This document shows, one piece after another, positions 32,530-43,451 of a DNA stretch of 64,000 nt; positions within the stretch are counted from its first letter, which is position 1; every line of letters starts with the position of its first letter. The DNA is taken from the NCBI GenBank assembly GCA_903822975.1, contig CAIJRD010000012.1, positions 620,001 through 684,000 of the forward strand, given 5' to 3'. This DNA comes from an uncultured Sinobacteraceae bacterium. Lineage in GTDB: Bacteria > Pseudomonadota > Gammaproteobacteria > Nevskiales > Nevskiaceae. The notes below the pieces were generated by a model. That model did no database searches and was not told the origin of the DNA. It saw nothing but the letters and a program-made list of their open reading frames with translations. The position numbers were made by a program, and so were the translations under genes.

Positions 32530-33554
32530 TTCTTTCCTTCCTTCGCGGCCGCAGGTGCGACAACGTTTGCTTTCGGTTTGGCGGCGGCGGACGAGGGATT
32601 CGGCGCAGACGGACTCGCCGTGGGTTTGCTCGGGGCATGCGCGGCCGCAGGCGCCGCTGCGCTTTTGGTAGCGGGCGCTTTCGTATCGGGCTGCGCGCGC
32701 AGGCTTGAAGCCGGGCGGTTGGCGACGCTTGCGCAATTCTTGTTGGCGGCAGGCGCGCTGGCGTCAGCGCCGGCAGCGCGCGGCGCGGCGCAATCGTTGC
32801 CATTGATCCAGCCCACCGAGAAGCCGTTGCTGTAGCGCAGATCGATGTACTCGATCTGGTCCAGAAAAGCCGCAAGTGTTCGGCTGATGGTGCCGAGCAG
32901 CGGCGGAACGTGCGCCAGCGGGTCGCCATCGCCCAGTCGCAGCTCGATGCCGCGCGCCGTCTGCATGCGCCACTCGCCGCGCGCATCGAGCACCAGACCG
33001 ACCGGCGCGAATTCGCTGCCCTGCAAGGCCGTCGAGAGTCCGCTGAAGGCGCCCATGACTTCGGTTTCGCGGCCGACCGGCCCGCTCAGTTGCGGCAGTG
33101 CCTGAATCACGGCGGGCTGCAGATCCGATGCCGGTGGCGCGAATGCATCGCCCTCGCTGTCGAGCAACTGGTTATCGCCCCAGCGCGCGGCCGGTACGCG
33201 TTCCCACACGCGAATGTCCAGCGTATCCGGCCACACGCGCGACACGCGCGCGTGACCGACCCAGGGCAGCGCTTCGACGCGATTGCGCAACGTGCCCAGA
33301 TCGGCGTCGAAGATTCGCGTGCGCGGCATCAGTGCCGCGGCGGCGGCAATTTGCGCCGCCGACAGATGCGTCAGCGCGCCATCGATGCGCAGGCTGTTGA
33401 GCGGTCGATTCAAGGCCGGTTGTACGGCGCGTCCGGCGAACAATGCAGTGATCAGCGCGGCCGCCGTGACCAGCAACGGCATGACGGCGCGCGGCAGCGT
33501 AGGCGTGTCGTTCCCGGCCATGTTCATCATTCCTGCATCGATCGCCGCGCTCAT
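32526..33554 (-). CDS. ftsQ: cell division protein FtsQ
   Basis: TM segment plus POTRA-like domain, WVGHARVSRVWPDTLDIRVWERVPAARW; long Ala/Pro/Lys-rich C-terminal tail. Confidence 0.93.
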   Translation of the reverse strand: MSAAIDAGMMNMAGNDTPTLPRAVMPLLVTAAALITALFAGRAVQPALNRPLNSLRIDGALTHLSAAQIAAAAALMPRTRIFDADLGTLRNRVEALPWVGHARVSRVWPDTLDIRVWERVPAARWGDNQLLDSEGDAFAPPASDLQPAVIQALPQLSGPVGRETEVMGAFSGLSTALQGSEFAPVGLVLDARGEWRMQTARGIELRLGDGDPLAHVPPLLGTISRTLAAFLDQIEYIDLRYSNGFSVGWINGNDCAAPRAAGADASAPAANKNCASVANRPASSLRAQPDTKAPATKSAAAPAAAHAPSKPTASPSAPNPSSAAAKPKANVVAPAAAKEGKK

Positions 33555-34528
33555 CGCGTCGGCTCCTGAACCGCTGACGACGCCGCGGGCTCCAGCGTCG
33601 TTTCCAAGATCGCCCAGCACAGCGCGTCGTAGTCGATGCCGCAAGCCGCCGCGGCCATCGGCACCAGGCTGTGCGAGGTCATGCCCGGATTGGTGTTGAC
33701 CTCGATCAGCCAGGGATGGCCCTTGGCATCGAGCATGAAATCGACGCGCGCCCAGCCGCGACAGCCGACCAATTCGTAGGCACGCGTGCACATCGCCTGC
33801 AATTCGGCCTCATGCGTCGGCACCAGATCGGTTGGGCAGACGTAGCGCGTGTCGTTGGCGATGTATTTCGCGTGGTAGTCGTAGAAGTCGCTGGCCGGTT
33901 CGATGCGAATCAGCGGCAAGGCTTGTCCATCGAGAATGGCGCAGGTGTACTCGCCTCCAGCGATGTAACGCTCGGCCAGCACCGCGCGCGGCTTCAACGG
34001 ATTGCTGCCGGCGGCATCGCGATACGCCGCCGCCAGCGCATCCTGGCTGCGCACCTTGGTGACGCCGACGCTGGAGCCTTCTTCGGATGGCTTGATGAAC
34101 AACGGCAGTCCGAGCACGTCGCCCGCGGCGAGTGCATCGGCCTCGCTCTTCAGCCACAGCCACTCCGGCGTCGGCAGACCTTCGGCCTTCCACATGCGCT
34201 TGCCGCGCAGTTTGTCCATGCCGAGCGCCGAGGCGAGCACACCGCTGCCGGTATATGGAATTGCCTGCAGGTTGAGCACGGCCTGAACCGTGCCGTCTTC
34301 GCCGGCACCGCCGTGCAGAATATTGAACACGCGATCGAAGCCACGCGCACGCAGTTGCAGAATCGCCTCGCGGTCGGCATCAACGGCAGTGGCGTCGACG
34401 CCGCGGCGCTTCAGCGCGGCGGTCACGCCTTCGCCGCTCCACAGCGAGACTTCGCGCTCGGACGACCAGCCGCCCATCAGCACGGCGACACGACCAAAGT
34501 CGGCGGGATTGGCGGTGCGCTTACGCAT
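33551..34528 (-). CDS. ddlB: D-alanine--D-alanine ligase
   Basis: GGWSSEREVSLWSG, WARVDFMLDAKGHPWLIEVNTNPGMTSHSLVPMAA; ATG at 34528 overlaps the murB stop. Confidence 0.96.
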   Translation of the reverse strand: MRKRTANPADFGRVAVLMGGWSSEREVSLWSGEGVTAALKRRGVDATAVDADREAILQLRARGFDRVFNILHGGAGEDGTVQAVLNLQAIPYTGSGVLASALGMDKLRGKRMWKAEGLPTPEWLWLKSEADALAAGDVLGLPLFIKPSEEGSSVGVTKVRSQDALAAAYRDAAGSNPLKPRAVLAERYIAGGEYTCAILDGQALPLIRIEPASDFYDYHAKYIANDTRYVCPTDLVPTHEAELQAMCTRAYELVGCRGWARVDFMLDAKGHPWLIEVNTNPGMTSHSLVPMAAAACGIDYDALCWAILETTLEPAASSAVQEPTR

Positions 34529-35456
34529 GCGCCACCTCGCCGACAATCTTCACTTCGGGATGCAGGTCAATGCGGGTCTGCTGATTCACGGTGTTGCGGA
34601 TATGAGTGATGAGGGCTTCAACGTCGGCAGCCTTGGCGCCGGCATCGGTGACAATGAAATTCGCATGGAGCCGCGAGACTTCCGCACCGCCGATGCGAAA
34701 GCCCTTCAAGCCGGCCGCTTCGATCAAGCGCGCGGCGTGATCGCCGGGCGGATTGCGGAAGGTGCTGCCGGCGGAGGGACGTCCGACCGGTTGTGTCGCC
34801 TTGCGTTGTGCCAAGGAGGCGCGGGTGGCTTGTGCATGGCTGCCGTCATCCGGCGTCACGACGAAACGCGCACCGAGGAATCCGAGGAACTGCGCGGGCG
34901 CAACCACACTGCGATAACCGATCTCGAACGCCGACGGCGTCAGCCAATGCGTGCTGCCATCGCGCAGCACCACTTCGGCTTCATACACCGCGCGCCAGGT
35001 TTCGCCGCCCCAGGCGCCTGCGTTCATCGCCAAGGCGCCGCCAACCGTGCCGGGGATTCCGGCCATGAAACCGAGGCCGGCGAGTTGTTGGCGCTCGACG
35101 AACTTGGCCAGTCGCGCGCAGTGCACACCGGCTTCGGCGATCACGCGCGGCGCATTGCTGAACGGTTCCGGCGCGTCGAGCTTCAAGTCGTCGAGCGCAC
35201 CATGTAGCGCAATTACGCAGCCGCGGAAGCCGCCGTCTCGCACCAGCAAGTTGCTGCCGAGGCCGAGCCACAGCACCGGCTCGTCCGCGTCGAGGCTTCG
35301 CACGAAGTCGAGCAGATCGGCGCGATCGGCCGGTTCGAAATAGCGATCGGCTGGACCCCCGACGCGCCAGCTGGTGTGCGCCGACATCGGCTCGTTGGCG
35401 AGCAGTCGACCGCGCAGTGGCAGCGTGTTCATCGGCGGCTGCGGCTCGGCCATCAC
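34521..35456 (-). CDS. murB: UDP-N-acetylmuramate dehydrogenase
   Basis: [59 protein letters not shown]. Confidence 0.96.
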   Translation of the reverse strand: MMAEPQPPMNTLPLRGRLLANEPMSAHTSWRVGGPADRYFEPADRADLLDFVRSLDADEPVLWLGLGSNLLVRDGGFRGCVIALHGALDDLKLDAPEPFSNAPRVIAEAGVHCARLAKFVERQQLAGLGFMAGIPGTVGGALAMNAGAWGGETWRAVYEAEVVLRDGSTHWLTPSAFEIGYRSVVAPAQFLGFLGARFVVTPDDGSHAQATRASLAQRKATQPVGRPSAGSTFRNPPGDHAARLIEAAGLKGFRIGGAEVSRLHANFIVTDAGAKAADVEALITHIRNTVNQQTRIDLHPEVKIVGEVAHA

Positions 35457-36910
35457 GGCTTTGCCTCCGCGCGATGTAGCAACAGCGCCGGCAAGCTGCC
35501 GATGTCGCCCGCGCCCAGACCCAGCAGCACATCGCCATCGCGCAGGATGGCTTCGAGTGCCTCCGGCAGTTCGGCGACATTCTTGACGAACACCGGTTCG
35601 ACGCGACCGCGCGCACGAATTCCGCGGGCGAGCGCGCGACCGTCGGCTTCAACCAGCGGCGCTTCGCCGGCGGCATAGACTTCGGTCAGCAGCAGCGCAT
35701 CGGCTTCGGCGAGTACCGCACAGAAATCGTCGAACAGATCGCGCGTGCGCGAGTAGCGATGCGGCTGGAACGCAACCACCAAGCGACGTCCCGGATACGC
35801 GCCGCGCATCGCTTGGAATGTCGCCGCGATTTCACGCGGGTGATGACCGTAGTCGTCGATCAAGCGCACCGTGGCGTGGCCGATCTGCACATCGCCATGC
35901 GATTCACCACGACGGCCGACGCCCTGGAATTCGGTGAAAGCCTTGCGGATCGCAGCGAAGCTCACACCCAGCTCGCGTGCGATCGCAATCGCCGCGAGCG
36001 CGTTCTGGACGTTGTGGCGTCCGGGCAGGTTCAGGTGCAGCGGTTCGCGCGTGCCATCCGGTTGCGCAACGGTGAAGTGGCTGCCGCTGCCATCGAAGCG
36101 GATGTCTTCGGCAACGAGGTCGGCGTTCGGTTCGAGACCGTAGGTCGTGACCGGTCGGCCGATATCGGGCAATGCGGCGCGAATCACCGGATCGTCGGCG
36201 CACAGCACCGCAAGCCCATAGAACGGCAGACGATGCAGGAATTCGAGGAAGGTGGCGCGCAGCTTGGCGAAGTCGCCGCCGTAGGTTTCCAGATGATCGG
36301 CATCGATATTGGTGACGGCGGCGATCATCGGCGTCAGATGCAGAAAGCTGGCATCGCTCTCGTCGGCTTCCGCAACCAGGTAGGCGCCGGCACCGAGCTT
36401 GGCGTGCGTGCCTGCGCTCTTGACGCGACCGCCCACCACGAAGGTCGGATCGAGTCCACCCTCGGCGAGTACGGCGGCGACCAGACTGGTGGTGGTCGTC
36501 TTGCCGTGCGTGCCGGCGATCGCGATGCCGTAACGGAAGCGCATCAGCTCCGCCAGCATCTCGGCGCGCCGCACCACCGGAATGCGTGCGGCGTGCGCGG
36601 CGTCGAGTTCCGGATTGCCTTCCTTCACCGCAGTTGAAATCACCACGACATCCGCGCCCTGCACGCGCTGCGCATCGTGGCCGTATTCGATGTGCGCGCC
36701 GAGCGCGATCAGGTGACGCGTCGCCGCGCTCTCCTTCAGATCGGAGCCGGAAATTTTGTAGCCGAGATTCAGCAACACCTCGGCGATGCCGGCCATGCCG
36801 GAGCCGCCGATGCCGAGCAGATGAATGCGGCGTACACGGCGCATCGGCGACGCCGCGAGTTGCGCCTGTGGATTGATCGGTGGATTGATTGTCGGCAGCA
36901 CCGCGCTCAT
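35453..36910 (-). CDS. murC: UDP-N-acetylmuramate--L-alanine ligase
   Basis: [43 protein letters not shown]. Confidence 0.97.
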   Translation of the reverse strand: MSAVLPTINPPINPQAQLAASPMRRVRRIHLLGIGGSGMAGIAEVLLNLGYKISGSDLKESAATRHLIALGAHIEYGHDAQRVQGADVVVISTAVKEGNPELDAAHAARIPVVRRAEMLAELMRFRYGIAIAGTHGKTTTTSLVAAVLAEGGLDPTFVVGGRVKSAGTHAKLGAGAYLVAEADESDASFLHLTPMIAAVTNIDADHLETYGGDFAKLRATFLEFLHRLPFYGLAVLCADDPVIRAALPDIGRPVTTYGLEPNADLVAEDIRFDGSGSHFTVAQPDGTREPLHLNLPGRHNVQNALAAIAIARELGVSFAAIRKAFTEFQGVGRRGESHGDVQIGHATVRLIDDYGHHPREIAATFQAMRGAYPGRRLVVAFQPHRYSRTRDLFDDFCAVLAEADALLLTEVYAAGEAPLVEADGRALARGIRARGRVEPVFVKNVAELPEALEAILRDGDVLLGLGAGDIGSLPALLLHRAEAKP

Positions 36911-37965
36911 GCGGCCACCTCGATGCAGACATCGGCAATGGTTTCGGCTGCGCGATTCCAGGCGGAGCGGCGCGCGGCCTGTCCCATTTGTACGAGCTGC
37001 GCGCGACGCGCGAGCAGACCTTCGAGCATTTCGGCGAGGACGCTCGGCGTCAGAATTTCTTCCGGCACCATCAGCGCAGCACCGGCATCGACCAGATATT
37101 GACCGTTGCGCGTTTGATGATCGTCGACCGCGTGCGGAAACGGCACCAGCAGTGCCGCGCAACCCGCAGCGGCCAGTTCGGCGACGGTCGATGCGCCGGC
37201 ACGGCAGATCACCAGATCGGCCCAGGCATAGGCGGCCGGCATGTCGTCGATGAACGCGCTGACCTCGGCGGCGACACCGCAGGCCGCATACGCCGCTTGC
37301 GCGATGTCGAGCGTGCGACCGGCCTGATGGCGTAGCTGCGGTTGCGCATCTTTCGCCATCAAGGCAACCGCCGCCGGCACCATTTGATTCAGTGCACGCG
37401 CGCCCTGGCTGCCGCCGATCACCAGCACATGCGGACGGCCGACGCGCGCACCGAGGCGCTGCGCCGGATCGGCGAGTTCGGCGAAGCCGGCCCGCACCGG
37501 ATTGCCGACTGTGCGTGCGCCTGCAAAGGTTTTCGGGAAGGCTTCCAGCACCACGCGCGCCAGAAACCGCAGTGCGCGATTGGTCAAACCGGGCGCTGCA
37601 TTCTGTTCGTGTATCACCAGCGGACGACGCAGCAACCAGGCCGCGAGGCCGCCAGGTCCGGACGCGAAGCCGCCCATGCCGAGCACCACCGCGGGCCGCT
37701 GCCGCCGCAACGCGGTCATCGCTTCCTGCACCGCGCGCAGCAGTTTCAGCGGCGCTGCGAACCAGCTGGCGATGCCCTTGCCACGTAGACCCTTGACCTG
37801 AATGGTTTCGACCGTGATGCCGTGCTTGGCGACGGTGCGCGACTCGAAACTATCGGGTGCGCCCATCCAGACGACTTCGTGACCGCGCGTCCGCAGCACC
37901 GCAGCAACCGCGAGCGCCGGGAACACATGGCCGCCGGTACCGCCTGCCATGATCATGACTTTCAT
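36907..37965 (-). CDS. murG: undecaprenyldiphospho-muramoylpentapeptide GlcNAc transferase
   Basis: [67 protein letters not shown]. Confidence 0.97.
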   Translation of the reverse strand: MKVMIMAGGTGGHVFPALAVAAVLRTRGHEVVWMGAPDSFESRTVAKHGITVETIQVKGLRGKGIASWFAAPLKLLRAVQEAMTALRRQRPAVVLGMGGFASGPGGLAAWLLRRPLVIHEQNAAPGLTNRALRFLARVVLEAFPKTFAGARTVGNPVRAGFAELADPAQRLGARVGRPHVLVIGGSQGARALNQMVPAAVALMAKDAQPQLRHQAGRTLDIAQAAYAACGVAAEVSAFIDDMPAAYAWADLVICRAGASTVAELAAAGCAALLVPFPHAVDDHQTRNGQYLVDAGAALMVPEEILTPSVLAEMLEGLLARRAQLVQMGQAARRSAWNRAAETIADVCIEVAA

Positions 37966-38207
37966 GGCCGGGCTCCGGCGCAAACCGATCGCGTCGATGC
38001 TACCGATCGGGTAGCAGACATTGCGAATCTGAACATCGTCGCGATCGCGATCTTCTCGTACCCAAAGCGCGCTGGAGCAAACTGCTGCCATCCATGGCGA
38101 GACGCTCCTGTGTTCGTCGGGCTCCAGTCCAGCGATCCCTGGCCCGTCGCACGCCGGCTCGGAATGCCCTTCAAGGCATTCAGGATGAAATTCACGACGA
38201 ATTTCAT
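37962..38207 (-). CDS. hypothetical 81-aa ORF bridging ftsW and murG, partly encoded by the repeat
   Basis: Open frame MKFVVNFILNALKGIPSRRATGQG...CAGARP; its ATG overlaps the ftsW TGA and its TGA overlaps the murG ATG. Confidence 0.35.
   Translation of the reverse strand: MKFVVNFILNALKGIPSRRATGQGSLDWSPTNTGASRHGWQQFAPARFGYEKIAIATMFRFAMSATRSVASTRSVCAGARP
38087..38181. repeat. REP-like repeat copy B
   Basis: gccatccatggcgagacg...ggctcggaatgcccttcaaggcattc; clearly similar to copy A, with GAATGCC...GGCATTC palindrome. Confidence 0.85.
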
Positions 38208-39502
38208 GATTGCCTCCGGCGCAGCACGCGCTGCAGCCAGGCGCGGCCGTCCATGGCGAGACGGCCTGCATTCGCCGGACCCCGGCCCGGCCATCCTTGG
38301 CCGGTCGCACCCCGGCTCGGAATGCCCTTCAAGGCATTCCTCGAAAGCCCGGGGTGCCCTGCGGTGGCCATTCGGTTTTCGTGGTCGACGCGCAGCAGCA
38401 GTCCGAGCATCACGCAGACTGTGATCAGGCTCGATCCGCCATAGCTGATGAAGGGCAGCGTCAAACCCTTGGTCGGCAGCGCACCCATGTTGACGGCCAT
38501 GTTGATCATCGCCTGCAGGCCGAGCCAGCTCGACAGGCCGTAGCACAAGTAGGCTTTGAAGCGCGCGCCGAGTGCGTCGGCCGCCGCACCGATCACGAAT
38601 CCGCGCCAGACGACGATGCCGAACAGCACCAGCAGCGTGGTGACGCCAACCAGGCCGAACTCTTCGGCAAGAATGGCGAAGATGAAGTCGGTGTGCATTT
38701 CCGGCAGATAGAGCAGCTTCTGCACGCTATTGCCGAGCCCCACGCCCCACCATTCGCCGCGGCCCACCGCGATCAGCGATTGCGTCAGCTGCCAGCCGCT
38801 GTTTTCGGCATCGGCCCAGGGATCGGTGAAGGTCAGCAGACGCCGCATGCGATAGGCCGCGGTGATCACCAGCAAGGTCATGCCGGTGCCGACGACGGCG
38901 AACAAGCCGCCGAGATACAGCAGACGCGCGCCGCCGAGGAACAGCATCAGCATCGACACCCCGATCAGGATCGCGGTTGCGCCGAAATCCGGTTCGATCA
39001 ACAGCAGCAGGCTGACGATGCCGAGCGGAATGAATGGCATCGCCAGGCCAGCGATGCTGGTCTGCAAACGCTCCTGACGTCGCACGATATAGCCGGCGAG
39101 ATACAGGATCACCGCCAGACGTGCAGGCTCCGAGGCCTGCAGGCGGAACAGGCCGAAGTCGAGCCAGCGGCGCGCGTGGTTGACCTTCACGCCGAGTCCG
39201 GGAATCAGCACGATCACCAGCAGGAAGAACGCGAACACCAACAGCAGCGGACCGCTCGATTCCCAGCTCTTCATCGGCACCGCAAAAGCCGCCGCGCCGA
39301 ACACCGCGCCGATGCCGACGAACACCAGCTGGCGGATGAAGAAGTACATCGTCGTGCCGACCATCTTCTCGCCGATCGCGACCGAGGCCGAGGCCACCAT
39401 CACCAGGCCCCAGGCCAGCAGGATCGCAACCGTCAGACACAGCGCGCTATCCAAACCGTAGCGTGCGCGTGGAAATTGGAAGCTGGCGGCCGGCGTGCTC
39501 AT
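38204..39502 (-). CDS. ftsW: peptidoglycan glycosyltransferase FtsW
   Basis: SEDS pattern: ATAILIGVSMLMLFLGG, HTDFIFAILAEEFGLVG, LPFISYGGSSLI; atypical repeat-derived C-terminus. Confidence 0.97.
   Translation of the reverse strand: MSTPAASFQFPRARYGLDSALCLTVAILLAWGLVMVASASVAIGEKMVGTTMYFFIRQLVFVGIGAVFGAAAFAVPMKSWESSGPLLLVFAFFLLVIVLIPGLGVKVNHARRWLDFGLFRLQASEPARLAVILYLAGYIVRRQERLQTSIAGLAMPFIPLGIVSLLLLIEPDFGATAILIGVSMLMLFLGGARLLYLGGLFAVVGTGMTLLVITAAYRMRRLLTFTDPWADAENSGWQLTQSLIAVGRGEWWGVGLGNSVQKLLYLPEMHTDFIFAILAEEFGLVGVTTLLVLFGIVVWRGFVIGAAADALGARFKAYLCYGLSSWLGLQAMINMAVNMGALPTKGLTLPFISYGGSSLITVCVMLGLLLRVDHENRMATAGHPGLSRNALKGIPSRGATGQGWPGRGPANAGRLAMDGRAWLQRVLRRRQS
38246..38339. repeat. REP-like repeat copy A, overlapping the 3' end of ftsW
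   Basis: gccgtccatggcgagacgg...ggctcggaatgcccttcaaggcattc. Confidence 0.85.
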
Positions 39503-40851
39503 GCAGCCACCTGTTGTGCGAGCGCACGGAACTGCGCGCCGCGCTCTTCGTAGTTGCGGAACTGATCGAGGCTGGCACAGGCCGGCGACAGCAGCACGCG
39601 ATCGCCCGGCTGCGCCAGGCGTCGCGCCAGCGTCATCGCCTCCGGCAGATCGGCGACACGCTCGATCGCAATGCCGCGGCCCAGTTCGCTGGCGATACGT
39701 TCGGCATCCTGGCCGAACACGATCGCCGCGCGCGCTTTCGCCTGCAGCGGCGCGCGCAGCGCGCTGAAGTCCTGGCCCTTGCCCTGTCCGCCACCGAGCC
39801 AGACCAGCGGCCCGTTCAATCCCTGCAGTGCGGCGAGTGTCGCGCCGACATTGGTGCCCTTGGAATCGTTGATCCAGGTGACGCCACCTTGATCGGCAAC
39901 CCACTCGCAACGATGCGGCAGACCGCGGAATTCGCGCAGCGCGCGCAGACTGCCGGCGCGATCGACACCGGCCGCATCGGCGAGCGCCAGTGCGGCGAGC
40001 GCATTGGCGACGTTGTGCAGCCCTTGCAGCTTCAGCGCCGTGATCGGCAGGCAGGCCTCGCTGCCGACGGCAAGATGCGTTTCGCTGCCAATGTCGAGCA
40101 GCCCATAGTGGCCGGCCGATGGCGCATCGAGCCCGAAGCTGACGATGTGTCGCGCGGTATGCGTCTGCGTATGTGTGGCCTGATCATCGCGATTGACGAC
40201 CGCGGTATTCGCGTGTGCGTAGATGCGCGCTTTCGCAGCGATGTAGCGCGCCAGCGAACCGTGGCGATCCAGATGATCCGGCGAGATGTTGAGCATCGTC
40301 GCGGCGATCAGCTTCAGCGAGTCGGTGGTTTCGAGCTGGAAGCTCGACAACTCCAGCACGTACAGCTCGCAGGCGTCGTCGATCAAGTCGAGTGCGGGCG
40401 TACCGAGATTGCCACCGACCGACACGCGCACACCGGCTGCTTGTGCCATCGCGCCGACCAGCGTGGTCACCGTGCTCTTGCCGTTGCTGCCGGTGATGCC
40501 GATCACCGGCGTGCCGCCGCCCTGCGCGATTGCGCGCGCGAACAGTTCGATATCGCCGATCAGTTCGACCTGTGCGGACCGCAGCTTTTCGACGAAGGGA
40601 TCGTTCAGCGGCACGCCCGGCGACAGCACCGCGAACGCGTATTGCGACAGCGGCTCGGCGGCTGCAAACGCGCCCAGGTGCAATTGCGCGTCGGGCGCGA
40701 ATGCGCGCAGTTCCTCGATACCCGGCGGCACGGCGCGCGAGTCGGTCAGCGTCAGCCGTGCGCCTTCGCGCGCGAGATAGCGCACGCTGGCCGCACCGCT
40801 CTTGCCGAGTCCGACGACGAGCACCTGCTGGTCGGGATAGAGGCGCGCCAT
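39499..40851 (-). CDS. murD: UDP-N-acetylmuramoyl-L-alanine--D-glutamate ligase
   Basis: VVGLGKSGAASVRYLA, GITGSNGKSTVTTLVG, LSPACASLDQFRNYEERG. Confidence 0.97.
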   Translation of the reverse strand: MARLYPDQQVLVVGLGKSGAASVRYLAREGARLTLTDSRAVPPGIEELRAFAPDAQLHLGAFAAAEPLSQYAFAVLSPGVPLNDPFVEKLRSAQVELIGDIELFARAIAQGGGTPVIGITGSNGKSTVTTLVGAMAQAAGVRVSVGGNLGTPALDLIDDACELYVLELSSFQLETTDSLKLIAATMLNISPDHLDRHGSLARYIAAKARIYAHANTAVVNRDDQATHTQTHTARHIVSFGLDAPSAGHYGLLDIGSETHLAVGSEACLPITALKLQGLHNVANALAALALADAAGVDRAGSLRALREFRGLPHRCEWVADQGGVTWINDSKGTNVGATLAALQGLNGPLVWLGGGQGKGQDFSALRAPLQAKARAAIVFGQDAERIASELGRGIAIERVADLPEAMTLARRLAQPGDRVLLSPACASLDQFRNYEERGAQFRALAQQVAA

Positions 40852-41975
40852 CAACGCACCTTCAGCGTCGACAGGCCGATCAGCACGAGAATCAGCGTGA
40901 TGATCCAGAAGCGCACGATGATTTTCGGCTCGGGCCAGCCTTTGAGTTCGTAGTGGTGATGCAGCGGCGCCATCCGGAAGATGCGCTTGCCACCGCTGTA
41001 CTTGAAATAGCCAACTTGCAGTGCGACCGATACGGTCTCGGCGACGAACACACCGCCCATGATCGCCAGCACGATTTCCTGACGCACCAGCACCGCGACG
41101 ACGCCGAGGGCCGCACCGAGCGCGAGTGCGCCGACGTCGCCCATGAATACCTGCGCCGGATATGCGTTGAACCACAGGAAGCCAAGGCCCGCACCGGCGA
41201 TCGCGGTGCAGAAGATCGCAAGCTCACCGACGCCGCGTATGAATGGAATGCCGAGATATTCGGCGATGCGCACGTTGCCGGTGGCATACGCGAAGATGGC
41301 CAGCGCCGAGGCCACCAGTACGGTCGGCATGATCGCCAGGCCGTCGAGGCCGTCGGTGAGGTTGACCGCATTGCTGCTGCCGACGATCACCAGATAGCAC
41401 CAGGGCACGAAGAACAGACCGAGCGGAATCGATACGTTCTTCAGGAACGGCACGATCAGCGAAGTCGCCGAGGCTTCGTGCGCGCCCGGCATCAGGCTCC
41501 ACGGCATACCCTGCGGCACGCTGCTGGCATAGATCGCCAGCGACACGCCGAAACCGGCCAGCGACAACCAGAAGTATTTCTGCCGCGCCGGCAGACCCTT
41601 CGGATTCTTGTGCGCGATCTTGAGCCAGTCGTCGACGAAACCGACCACGCCGAACGCCAGCGTTACGATCAGGGCGAACCAAATGAAGCGGTTGGTCAGA
41701 TCGGCCCACAGCAGTGTGGCGATCGCGATCGCCGCGAGAATCATCGCGCCACCCATCGTCGGCGTGCCGGTCTTGGCCAGATGGCTCGCCGGACCATCGA
41801 CGCGCACGACCTGACCGAACTTGAGGATCTGCAGTCGGCGAATGATCCAAGGACCGAGCACGAAGCAGAACAGCAGCGCGGTCAGCACACCGAGGATCGA
41901 GCGGAACGTCAGATAGCCAAAGACGTTGAAGCCGCTGACGTAGGGGCGCAGGTGTTCGGCGAGGGCGTACAGCAT
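40851..41975 (-). CDS. mraY: phospho-N-acetylmuramoyl-pentapeptide transferase
   Basis: [67 protein letters not shown]. Confidence 0.98.
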   Translation of the reverse strand: MLYALAEHLRPYVSGFNVFGYLTFRSILGVLTALLFCFVLGPWIIRRLQILKFGQVVRVDGPASHLAKTGTPTMGGAMILAAIAIATLLWADLTNRFIWFALIVTLAFGVVGFVDDWLKIAHKNPKGLPARQKYFWLSLAGFGVSLAIYASSVPQGMPWSLMPGAHEASATSLIVPFLKNVSIPLGLFFVPWCYLVIVGSSNAVNLTDGLDGLAIMPTVLVASALAIFAYATGNVRIAEYLGIPFIRGVGELAIFCTAIAGAGLGFLWFNAYPAQVFMGDVGALALGAALGVVAVLVRQEIVLAIMGGVFVAETVSVALQVGYFKYSGGKRIFRMAPLHHHYELKGWPEPKIIVRFWIITLILVLIGLSTLKVR

Positions 41976-42029
41976 CAGTGCGCGCCCCCGCAGAGTGAGG
42001 ACGCTGCGAATGCGCCGCTGCCGCGGACT

Positions 42030-43451
42030 TCAGTGTGCCGCTGCATGCGTATCGTCCTGCGTTGAAGGATCGCTCAAGGCGGCGACCACACGTTCCATTC
42101 GCGACGAGCGCGAGCCTTTCACCAATACCGAAACATCGGCGCCGAGATCCGAGTCGAGGTCGGCACGCAGGCGCTCGATCAAATCTTCCAGCCGGTCGAA
42201 GCTGTGGCCGCCGCTGAATCCGGCGGCAGCCCGCTGCGACAGCGCACCGTGCGTATAGATGCGCGCAATGCCGAGTGCGCGCGCCTCGCGGCCAGCCGCT
42301 TCGTGCAGCGCGGCGGCGTCGGCGCCAAGTTCCTTCATGTCGCCCAGCACCAGCCAGCGCTGACCCGGCAAGGTTGCGAGCAATTCCAGCGCGGCGCGCA
42401 GCGAAGTCGGATTGGCGTTGTAGCTGTCGTCGAGCAGACGCGCGCCCTGCGGCGTGGTTTTCAAACTCAAGCGGCCGGCGGCGGGACGCGCCTGCGCCAG
42501 ACCTGCCGCGATCTGCGCCGGCGTCAGCTGCAAGGCGATACCCGCCGCGGCCGCGGACAGCGCATTGGCAATGTTGTGACGACCCGGCAACGGCAGCATC
42601 ACCGCGCTTGAACCGGCCGGTGTGTGCAGTTGGAAGCGGCTGTGATCCGGCGCGAGTTCGATACCGCTGGCCGTGACATCGGCACTCGCGTCGAAGCCGA
42701 AGCGGATGCGGCTGGCGCGCGCGGCGAGCGTCGTCCACAGCGGCGCGTACGGATCGTCGGCATTGATGATGGCGACTCCGCCATCGAGTGCCGCGAACAG
42801 CTCGCCTTTCGCGTGCGCCACGCCATCGCGGCTGCCGAAGCCCTCGAGGTGCGCATCGCCGGCCTGCGTGACGATGCCAATCGTCGGCGCGGCCAGCGCG
42901 GCCAGTTCGGCGATTTCGCCGGCGTGGTTGGCGCCCATCTCGATCACTGCGGTCGCGTGTGCGGCGCGCAGGCGCAACAGCGTCAGCGGCACGCCGATAT
43001 GGTTGTTCAGATTGCCTTCGGTCGCCAGCACCGCGCCGCGCGCGGCGCACACCGCGGCGAGCAACTGCTTGGTCGTCGTCTTGCCGCTGCTGCCGGTCAC
43101 GCCGATCACTGGCAGCTTGAAATCGCGACGCCAGCTTTGCGCATAGCGCTGCAGCGCCAGCAAGGTATCGCCGGCGACGATCTGCGCCGAGGCACCGGCG
43201 ACTTCGTGCGCGACCAGGCTGCCGACCGCGCCGAGCGCTTCGGCCTGCAGTACGAATTCGTGCGCGTCGAAACGCTCGCCCTCGAGCGCGACGAACAGAT
43301 CGCCCGCGCGCACCTGTCGCGTGTCGCTGACCACGCGCTCGAAGCGACGATCGCTACCGAGCATGCGTGCGCCGAGACGCTCGGCAACTGCCGACAACGA
43401 CTCCATCGTCGTCGCGTCCACGTCGGCATCGGTCCGCGCCATCGCGTTCAT
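42030..43451 (-). CDS. murF: UDP-N-acetylmuramoyl-tripeptide--D-alanyl-D-alanine ligase
   Basis: GVTGSSGKTTTKQLLAAV, LDDSYNANPTSLRAALELLA. Confidence 0.96.
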   Translation of the reverse strand: MNAMARTDADVDATTMESLSAVAERLGARMLGSDRRFERVVSDTRQVRAGDLFVALEGERFDAHEFVLQAEALGAVGSLVAHEVAGASAQIVAGDTLLALQRYAQSWRRDFKLPVIGVTGSSGKTTTKQLLAAVCAARGAVLATEGNLNNHIGVPLTLLRLRAAHATAVIEMGANHAGEIAELAALAAPTIGIVTQAGDAHLEGFGSRDGVAHAKGELFAALDGGVAIINADDPYAPLWTTLAARASRIRFGFDASADVTASGIELAPDHSRFQLHTPAGSSAVMLPLPGRHNIANALSAAAAGIALQLTPAQIAAGLAQARPAAGRLSLKTTPQGARLLDDSYNANPTSLRAALELLATLPGQRWLVLGDMKELGADAAALHEAAGREARALGIARIYTHGALSQRAAAGFSGGHSFDRLEDLIERLRADLDSDLGADVSVLVKGSRSSRMERVVAALSDPSTQDDTHAAAH

